From Isoperla grammatica (taxonomy: Eukaryota; Arthropoda; Insecta; Plecoptera; Perlodidae): a stretch of DNA of 64,000 nucleotides. How positions within the stretch are numbered: position 1 is the first letter of the stretch; the number at the start of each line of letters is the position of its first letter. The position numbers and the translations under genes were made by a program. Where the stretch lies: NCBI GenBank assembly GCA_945910005.1, contig OX246741.1, positions 9,658,669 through 9,722,668 on the forward strand, written 5' to 3'. Shown here piece by piece: positions 55,437-64,000 of this stretch. The notes below the pieces were generated by a model, which was given only the letters and a program-made list of their open reading frames with translations, searched no databases and was not told where the DNA came from.

Positions 55437-57904
55437 TAACTGTGATGAGATGTATTGTAGAGTAGAGTGTAAACTCTTTGCATGGTAAGATGAGTATATT
55501 TGAATAAAATGTTTGCTCTAGAACACGGATGTTCAAGCTATTGTAATGTGTATGTATGTGTAATGTGTAATGCACAATTAGGAACTTGAGAAATTGTACT
55601 ATTGGACTCACGTGTTCTGTAAGCTTGAGACTCTAGTTGAGTTGTGGCAATTTTATTCGTGTATACATTATCTCAGAGCTCGACAACGAGTGATGATGTA
55701 TTAGGCCTATGAACGACAGATTACAAGTTTGTGAAATTGAACGAAAATGTCAACTGCTATGAAGTAATTTTAAATTCATTATTCGCAGCGGTTTGAAATT
55801 TATGGACGGTGCAAAACCACTTCGCGCCCACGTTCTAATATTCAGCTCGTTGTGTTGTGTGTTCCCTTTGAAAGGGAATATATCATCGTGAGAGAGTATA
55901 AAAACAGTTTATGTGCGATGCACCTTTACAGTTTTTAAATGTCAAGTGAATTTTTTTACAAAACTCCGAACACGTTTATGGTTCCCTTCTTTATGTTCAC
56001 GTGGGGAGAAATAAATTGCCCGAAAAGATTCTTCTTTCCAGTAGTAAACGGGTGTATTTGTAAGACAAGTGGAAAATACTGTGTAAATAAATAATAGATG
56101 TAATAAAAATCCCTTCAAATATGTGACCAAATTATCAATTCAATTTACATTTTACAGCGGTTGTATTTAAAAACAGTATAATATAAAATCCAAAAATAAT
56201 TTATAAAAACAAACAAAACATTAATACAGAAAGGGTTATGTTTAGTTTTGTACAGTGTATGACAGTTTCATAATTCGTTCAATAATTTCATTAACTAATT
56301 AAAATCATCAAAGAATTGTATTTTTTGATGGTATATGAATATATGCTGTCTTAAAAATGCATTGTTTTAAAAATGGGCACTGTCTTATAAAACTGGAATA
56401 TTTAATTATTGTCTGTATATAAAACCATTCAACTAAAAGAAAAATATGTACTATTTCTCGGACACTTTATTTGTTTTAAATTGAATATTAACTTTACTTA
56501 AACAGTGATTGTTTCTTATGATTTAAATCAATATTTCTGAAATACTCCACAATTTGAATTTATATTCACATGATAACGATTTATAGATTATGTACAAATT
56601 AAAGCGGAATTATTACTTGCATGAAGAAAGATGAGCTTGATGCATAACGCTAATGTTTTATGTGCACCCTAATAGCGCTGTAGGCAGCACTAGAGTAATA
56701 AAGTCTGTAATTGAATTATTTATTGTGATGAGTGCGGTAGAATGGTTTATGCTTTACTTACCGCGTAGATATATATATAGACCCGCACAACACCGAGAAG
56801 ATCATCATACTGAATCTTTCATGTCGAAATGTGTTTCCACGGCGAATTTACGAATTGTTTTGAATTTTGCTACTCTTGTGCAGATCAGTGTAATACTTAC
56901 AACACCATAAAAGTTTTAGAAAATCCACAATTCCTTCTATATATATGATTAAATAATACATTTCCCTTTATATAGTGCAAGTTTATAGTGTCCATTTACA
57001 ATACTGGTATAGGCCTTCTTTACCGACTCAGCTGATATTAGAATGTAAAATAGAAAAATCTAGATCTAAAAATCCCAGGAAGATAATTATGTTTGTCTAT
57101 TTATTTTCGAAAGCAAATAATTGAATAAACTAAGTTATAAAGTAACACAAGTCATGCTTTCCTTCCTGCTGAGATGAATTTAATTGGTTGGGGAAATGGT
57201 AAGTGACGTCATAATGAAGTAAACAACGCACTTTATGAATGAATTTACCACAAATCAGCTGGAAAAACACGTGGTCGTCACTTTTTGTTTCCTATAAAAG
57301 CAAGATAGAACAATGGAGCTGATTAGCAACCGATTGTTTGTCACAGACTCGCCAATCGTAACTAATGCTGGCCATTGTTCTTGTCGATATCCATCTAAAC
57401 CTCATCACTAACTAGATTTGTATCGCGTTCATTATTCAGAGTAGAAAAATAGTCACTCCACAGTGTTTTGTTTCGGACAAACATTGAATGTGCGCGAATC
57501 AAAGAAATACACAACAATGAAACTACAAATAGTAACCGATAGTTTGTCCGACCTGTGTCGTCACAGCCCCTTTATTAGTTATTAACGGTATTAAAATCTT
57601 GCTATAAATTTGGTATTGTGTTAATAATAATATTGATTGAATATGTTTGAAACTAATTTTTTTTTAATGTGTTCTTAATAATCATTATACAAAATTTGAA
57701 AATTGGCTCGTTTGGATGTTTTTCGTCACCTCACTTTGACGTAATACTTTTTTTCAGGATTAGAGTTTCAAGCTAACATTTCCAAAATAGTCAATTCAAA
57801 TATTTTATATTCAGAACAAAGTCTCTATAATTAAGTAGAACAGAAATCTAAATTTTAGGAGTGGTCTCCGATTCTATTACATATATACCGAACAGACTGA
57901 TATA
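55437..57904. other. No recognisable gene or element
   Basis: AT-rich; frames of 60-85 codons at 55,372-55,611, 55,942-56,130 and 56,653-56,910 have no support. Confidence 0.5.
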
Positions 57905-58056
57905 AAGTCGTTCCACAGCACCTTTGTCGATTCTGACGTCATAGAAGAGTGAAGTATATAGGCAACCAAATGTCAGTATTTGAAAAAGCCTCCAGCTGGT
58001 TGGCTTCGACTCTCATCTATGAATTAAGCATTCACAATGGTTGCTGTGGAACCACT
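57905..58056. mobile_element. Short TIR element related to family F2
   Basis: AAGTCGTTCCACAGCACC on the left and (complement) AGTGGTTCCACAGCAACC on the right. The interior has TTGGCTTCGACTC and GACGTCAT, as in F2. Flanks are AT-rich without a clear duplication. Confidence 0.55.
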
Positions 58057-58648
58057 ACAGCCGCTCCGGGTACAGAAAAAACGTAGTAACGGTCAAAAAA
58101 TAACAAAATTACAAGAAAACGAGCAAGAAATTGTGAAATTTCTTATTTTCGACTTACAGAGCCTAGAAACGTGCATGATCTCGGGGTCAGTGCTAGAATA
58201 AGGTACACGTCACGCCGTAGCCGGCCGGAAGTCGAGCTGTGTGTCTTGACTTGACCTCAGGGGTAATTGCTCGGAATTACATGTTATTTGCGTACCGCGA
58301 TTCCTCCCCCCACCCGAACACGCGATATAGGGGATGAGTGGGCGTGGCAACTTCCTACCCTACTCTCCGCTCTCAATCTTCAAGACGGCCGAAGGTGTTA
58401 TTAGTCAATATGCGGCTAGAGGTTATAGGTAGCTCGCAGTATTGAATTACACAAAATTAAATGTATTTTATTGGTGTCTTGAGAATATGTTTCAAGATAT
58501 TAAAAGAAAGTGTCAAAACAAAACGTCTAAAATTATAGAGGTTGTGGGCGGGAACAAGAGTGATTGAAACAGCTATTGGATTAAAAGAAAGCGTTTTGAT
58601 GGAACGTGATCACCAAAACGTCTAAAAAATGTCGTTTGTTCAAGGCTG

Positions 58649-58827
58649 GTCCACACAGATTTTTAAGCCATAATGCATAAGGTTTTAAGACGTTGTTTTA
58701 AAAACAACAATGAAAACCAAGTCTTAAAACTGAAACTTTGTGTGAACGCCAGTACGTGTTTCCTATGATCCAACTTTACGACTACGCGTTAAACCTTAAA
58801 TCGTATGTCTTAAAAATCTGTGTGGAC
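58649..58827. mobile_element. MITE with perfect 19 bp inverted ends
   Basis: GTCCACACAGATTTTTAAG and its exact reverse complement, continuing imperfectly (AAGGTTTTAAGACG / CGCGTTAAACCTT). The boundary duplication is not clear, so the superfamily is unassigned. Confidence 0.7.
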
Positions 58828-59574
58828 ACAGAACCAAATACCGCAAAGTATAGATATTTGATGTAAACGCTTCTCATGACATGTTTGACGTTTTAATGGG
58901 AAATGTTTTCACTCTCAGAAATATATTATATCTAAAATGTTACATGGATGTTATTGAAATATAAACAACGTTTTCGATATCTGTACCTTTGATAGCATAT
59001 TTGTAGAATTTATGTTTTTAAATCATGAAAATACTTTGCATTGCCATTTTACAAATTCGTAACGTTATAGCCGTGATTAATACTGCCACACGATAACACA
59101 GTTTTTATGCTGCCAACAACGCAATGTGCTCTAAAAAAAAACCTTAGCGAGAATTTTGCCGTTAAACTTATCTTTCTCCATCGTAACTTTATATATTTGT
59201 ATACCTTAATTTGTTTTAGACATGACATCAAAAGAAAACGAGGAAAATCAAGTTTTTCCGAATTTCGTGTTGGCATCAAATGTTTGCATTTGAAAAGCAC
59301 GCACGCCAGTTAACAAAGTTAAACAATCTGGAGAGGTGATTGCCTAAATATCCGTTACCTGAGCCACATAACGTTTCTCCGATGTCTAGCCTTGCAATTG
59401 TCAGATCGTTGTTCCAAACAAAGTTGTTTGTCTTCATGTGATGAATCTTGTTGTACGGTCTCTTTTGTGTCAATTTACAGACATAACTGACACAATCCTT
59501 ACGCAGTTGGTACAATATCACACCAAGTTATTTGTAGGTATGAATTGAGGTCTTTTAAAACATCCCTCGCTAAG
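58828..59574. other. No recognisable gene or element
   Basis: Chance frames on both strands at 59,049-59,521. Nothing supported. Confidence 0.5.
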
Positions 59575-59731
59575 TATAGTCGTCGTACAACATTTTCGGT
59601 AATGCTTCCGTCACGGGTGGGTGAGCGGCAGCCAACCAGCGACCGTGGCTAATTCAAATACCTGCTCAGGTTGGCTGAGACCGTAAACACGTCATCGATT
59701 GATGACGAAAGCGTTACCGAAGTTGTTGTAA
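59575..59731. mobile_element. MITE of family F2, copy 2
   Basis: TATAGTCGTCGTACAAC ... GCGTTACCGAAGTTGTTGTA. High identity to 53,376-53,540, including TCACGGGTGGGTGAGCGGCA. Confidence 0.7.
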
Positions 59732-59773
59732 GAGAACTCATACATCCTCTCGACTAAACTAAGGTGAGGTGCC

Positions 59774-59900
59774 GAGTATACTAGTCCCAACTAAAGTATT
59801 CGCATACCGATCTCAGGTCATTGTATACTGCCCCTTTCAACCGCGCCAATTGAAAGAAAATTAACACATACCTGGCGTGCTTTTACACATTCGTAAATGC
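59774..59900 (-). repeat. Dispersed repeat R, copy 4
   Basis: On the minus strand it reads TTTACGAATGTGTAAAAGC, CCAGGTATGTGTTAATTTTC, AAAGGGGCAGTATAC and CTGAGATCGGTATGCG. It follows the F2 MITE closely, as copy 3 follows a family F MITE. Confidence 0.55.
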
Positions 59901-61310
59901 ACGGTTCGGCTTACAGTCGAGTGCACAGGCGGTTTGGCCATACCCACCCTTACAGGTTACCACCGGAAGGTTTTAAATTATCCTCAATGGACATGTTTAG
60001 ATTAGATGGCAAGAATTAGCGAAGTAGAAAATTAAGTTGTCACCTTGGACTCGGCTGTGTCGTAAGCATCAGAATACTTTCGTTGGGGCAACTATACAAA
60101 GTCTAGACTACACTCTGCGTTCATCAAGAGCGCTGATAAAGTGAGAAAGAAGGAGCAACATTATTTATCCGTCCCGATAATCTATACTCGGGGCCAATCG
60201 ATGATGATAATGATGACGCCGACGGAGAAAATGCGTTTCCCTTGAATGTGTCAAAGGTTGATGTGACACGAGATAGAATTTTGGGTCTTTAGTCTAGCTT
60301 TAATGGAGATCATAGGATACGTTTTACTTTGAATGGTGATCTTGAGAAAGATCGTCGAAATACTATTTACGAATATTCAGTAAACACGAAATTTTTACAC
60401 ATGATTACACGAGTGTTCACAAAAAAGTTTGCTGTACACACTTTACTTTTCTCATTATAGCCGATAGCGGCTGTAAAAATAGAAGTAAAACAATCTTAAT
60501 AATAAATGGTAGATAGAACATTGATAAATAGATGGAAATAATAGTAGGCCTATGCAAAGTTGAGTTTAAACAAAAACTGTTAGCCAACACGAATCGATAA
60601 AGTTCTCCCAAACAAAATGGCCACGAAAAACTAAGATAATATGTTAATTTAATTGGATATAAGTATTTTTTACAATATGCTTATTAAAAAAATAACATAT
60701 AACTACTCTTTTGAGCTATTTCATCAGTCAATGGCAGTAATAAAATTACCCGAAGGTCAGTTTGACCTGTTGCGCAGCGCAGGTGTCGGATCCACTGCTA
60801 GTGAAATACACCAGACGACCTTTGCGCGGCAGTAAACTCTGTTTGGCTCTAAAACGGAGCACTATATTACGAGATACACCAATTAGAATCAGTCGGGCTA
60901 AGTATATTGACCAACATAGCGCGCGGCCACGGAGGGCGTGCTAGCTTTTATCGTTCTGGTAATCTACTAATTGTATTCGTTTATATGCGCTAGAATGGTG
61001 TATTATCATGTGGATCCTCACCCTAACCTCATAGTATTTACACACAAGTAAAGAAAAGAAAAAACTTGAATTTTTCTTTATATAGTCTAAAAATATGTAA
61101 CACTAGCGGCACCTGACGAAATTTAGTTTTTCACGATCACGCTCTTTTAATTTTGATTATAATAAACCCGTCTAGTTTTCTACATCATTGCTACTATATT
61201 TTTTCCGATTTTTCCTAGATAGATGGTCAAACTATCAAAATAGTTTGAACAATTCTGCATGTGTAGTTAGTTATAAGACTCTAAACTCTCTCACTCTTTA
61301 ACCTCTCCAG
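59901..61310. other. No gene recognised; GC-richer patch at 60,760-60,950
   Basis: Two overlapping 60-codon plus-strand frames cover a GC-richer patch. The first ends in a protein-like stretch (MAVIKLPEGQFDLLRSAGVG) but lacks splice or family support. Confidence 0.4.
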
Positions 61311-61742
61311 CAGTGGCGTATACACGGGGGGGAGGGGGGGACAACCCCCCCCCCCCCCCCCCCTTTTGCAAAATAAACATGAAAAATGACCGTTTACATT
61401 TCAATAGACAGTATCAATAGACAGTATTTCAATAGACAGTCAGATGTTTTACTTTATAATTATTGTATATTGTTGTAATTAAAAGCAAAGGCAATACGAA
61501 AAATATGCAAATTATTGATTGAGTTTCCTTTTATTAGCGGTGCTAAGGAAAAAATGTGTTGCCAGAAACTGAGTAATCTTGTTTCAGTGAACCGCTGTAA
61601 AACGCACAGATTTGCATTAAAATTACCTTGACGAGAATTTTTTCGGCGGGCAAGCCCCCCGAAACCCCAATTATGTTTCGGCTACACTTTCTATAATATG
61701 GGTTGAAAACCCCCCCTTTCCCAATTCCTGGATACGCCACTG
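61311..61742. mobile_element. Non-autonomous hAT element, 432 bp, with poly-C near its end
   Basis: Ends CAGTGGCGTATACACGGGG and (complement) CAGTGGCGTATCCAGGAATT, flanked by a perfect 8 bp duplication CTCTCCAG (61,303-61,310 and 61,743-61,750). The CAGTGGCG end and 8 bp duplication are hAT features. C19 at 61,345-61,363 lies within the left end. Confidence 0.85.
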
Positions 61743-63206
61743 CTCTCCAGACTCTCTCTAAAGACAATTGGTCTCACAAGACTCAATTGAGGGGGTTGTG
61801 ACATCACAGGCGGACAAACAATGTGTTGCTAGGCCACTCCATTGTTGAATCTTTCTTTGATTGGTGCATATTCAATGTTTGTCCGAAACAAAACACGGCA
61901 ACACGGCTATTTCTGGAATTGAGGCCAATCTTTGACATCCACATAGTATTTAATTCGACAACTCACTTGTTGTTATTGGACAACAACACTACTTGGAATG
62001 TATAGGGAGGCCTATGGACCATGAATGACGTAACTAAAGAATGTCTATGGCCTTGGCATGATCTATTCACGAACCACTGTCTTGTTGATACCAAGTGCAT
62101 TGAACTTAACTCATCCCACACATTATGTAATGCGAGTATGACGCATCGGCCGGTCTGAATGCCATTCATATGCTGGTGCTGATTTTCTATGGACGACAAC
62201 GACAAAGACATTCTTAAGAAAGATGAACCAATCTTTAAAAATAGTCATGGAAGGTTCGAGATGGTTCGTCTCAGCTCAGCAATAGTGATGGATAAGGATA
62301 GCGGATGTTTATCAACTTCTTTTCCAGTTCATTCTACACTGCCAAACTATCTGTCCAAGAAGTTGAATTCAATCAGCAATTCAATAAGTTTGAAAACAGT
62401 TTGGGGAGGGGAAGTTTGATAAAGAATACAAAATTTCAAAGAGATGTTGGCTAGATTATTTCAAGGAGATGTACAGTATTTGGCGCAGATAAGGATCAAT
62501 TAGGTTGCTTATAGCACAAGTTAATTAGTTATCTGTGCTTATAGCAAGCTATTTGTTAGCTTGATACAGACGTTAAAAAATAACTTCTCGAAGTTTCGTG
62601 AATGGTCTAGCTATACAGAAAATGCCAATGCCATATCGAATATCTTACAAGGAGTAGTAAAATTTCTTTGATGCCGTCAAAGCGCATGGGATTCTAAATC
62701 GGGTAGTGATTTTTTCTTCTGGGTTTGAGTTATATTTTGAACCTTCGGACATTCCTTATCTAGCTATCCACACGTCTTTAACTTTTTCTCATAATTATTT
62801 CTTAGGTCAAAGTTCCCCAAACTACATCGTACATTGGTACCATGGTTTCAACAAATGCTACATACAAAATAACTGTCTCCTATAGCAGGCACCGTTTGTC
62901 AGGAGAAAATGTCAGATCTTGAGGCTAAAGGATTGGTATACCCGGGTCTAAAAGACCTGAATCCATTGGAGAAAATCTTATATTAAATACAATGTATATA
63001 AACTGTGATGATTGATGAAAATCATGCAAATACTGTGAAACATAGAACATATACGTAACTACCACGCAAACTTTATTTCTGTATGTACTTTTAATTCTCC
63101 ATCAATTTGTGTAACGAATTCCAATTAAATGTGTGTACAATTATTAATATCCTTTCACCTACTTGTGGCTAAAATAATATTACGTTTTATCTTTACAACA
63201 GCTTCC
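61743..63206. other. No gene; SINE relic at 62,676-62,780
   Basis: AAGCGCATGGGATTCTAAATC and ACCTTCGGACATTCCTTATC around 62,680-62,765 are words of the 28,498 SINE family in the right order, badly decayed. A 76-codon frame at 62,189-62,419 has protein-like composition but no support. Confidence 0.4.
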
Positions 63207-63237
63207 GGTGTCAACAGCTCTTCCGGCTGTTGACACC
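63207..63237. repeat. Perfect 12 bp hairpin
   Basis: GGTGTCAACAGC, loop TCTTCCG, GCTGTTGACACC. The loop repeats part of the left flank (CTTCCGG on both). There is no following T-run and no neighbouring gene. Confidence 0.6.
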
Positions 63238-64000
63238 GTCCGGTTACAATAATCTTAACAAACACTGCAGCAACACGTGTGTTTGTTGTAAAGGAACTTT
63301 GGGGTTTATTGAGTAAAATCTGTATTTTTAAAAAGTGATTCGTAACGGCGATCTGGTTTTGTATTATAGCTAAGCGATGAATTTAAAAACTTTTAAAAAT
63401 GTTAATTACTACGACTTTAAGATTACATTGATAAAAGAAATTAACAATTGTAACAATTACAATATACGGAGAAACAAAACACACATACGTTGCCTTCTAA
63501 TAAATTAGAACCAGTGCTCATCAACAATTTCGTTGCTGGGTGATGAATATATTTTTCTTATTTTTTGTTTTTTGACTAGATCAACTCATGTTCATTTAAT
63601 TAAAATCAGTAATCTCGTCAGTCGCTAATTTCACGGGTGTCTTCCCATCTCCATGAGGGGATTCCCATCTGATATCGGGGCTAACGCGTTCCAGATTCGA
63701 CTCCCTCCTTCAACCGAGCTAAGCTGACTTGTTCATCGCTCAATCATGGTATCGCCATATCCAAACGCAAACATCTCGCTCGTTATCAGGTCATCATTAC
63801 GTACGTAGCGCGCGTTACGTTGCGGGACTTGCGCTCTCGCTCCTCGCGCGTCTAAAGTATCAGGCTCGCAGAACATGCAAGAAGCATCACTTGTCTGCTA
63901 GAATGGACGTGGACTTTACTTGTTATTTGCTAGTTAGGTAACCATTTCATTTCTTTTTAGTGACATAGTACTTCATTCAATTGTAGGGGGTCGCGGACCG
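63238..64000. other. No gene recognised; GC-richer end of window
   Basis: The last 250 bp are GC-richer (ACGTAGCGCGCG, CTCGCTCCTCGCGCG). They include ATGGACGTGGACTTTACTTG followed by a possible donor TTAG/GTAACC at about 63,938. It may be a promoter and first exon of a gene beyond the window, but this is too little to call. Confidence 0.3.

Overview
The window looks like gene-poor, AT-rich nuclear DNA of an animal, most likely an arthropod. Six perfect CCTAA units (TTAGG on the other strand, the usual arthropod telomere motif) sit at 53,040. There are no long open frames, splice-site patterns are eukaryotic, and mobile-element debris is dense. I identify no complete, named protein-coding gene. 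Open frames over about 60 codons are mostly chance frames in AT-rich or simple-sequence DNA. Species-level identity cannot be read from the sequence.

Layout. 1-9,585 is a cluster of seven same-orientation copies of a roughly 1.4 kb rolling-circle (Helentron/Helitron-like) element, partly inserted into one another. 10,141-15,181 is a 5.0 kb segment bounded by terminal inverted repeats (TIRs) and a CTG target duplication, as in PIF/Harbinger transposons. Inside it are two convergent, spliced-looking small gene models, an AGGCCTAG-rich stretch and a nested hAT element (14,448-15,013), but no visible transposase. 15.2-41 kb is mostly unannotatable DNA with scattered MITEs (short TIR elements), tRNA-derived SINEs, LINE-type 3' tails, ATT microsatellites, long poly-C/G runs, a piggyBac-type MITE (27,497-28,227) and a convincing last exon of an unknown basic protein (37,287-37,487). 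42.15-43.73 kb is a MITE cluster in which one element carries three others. 43.7-64 kb is again mostly featureless, with MITEs, a hAT element (61,311-61,742) and dispersed repeats.

How the parts relate. The clearest story is layered transposition: Helentron-like units inside units, a hAT inside a Harbinger-like element, and a TA-type MITE plus two further MITEs inside another MITE. In each case the interrupted element can be rejoined by eye against an intact copy or by its target duplication. The most unusual object is the 5 kb TIR-bounded segment. Its minus-strand gene has an in-frame splice between a start exon and a last exon, upstream leader exons, a promoter-like cluster and a poly-A signal, which suggests gene capture or a two-gene element of unfamiliar type.
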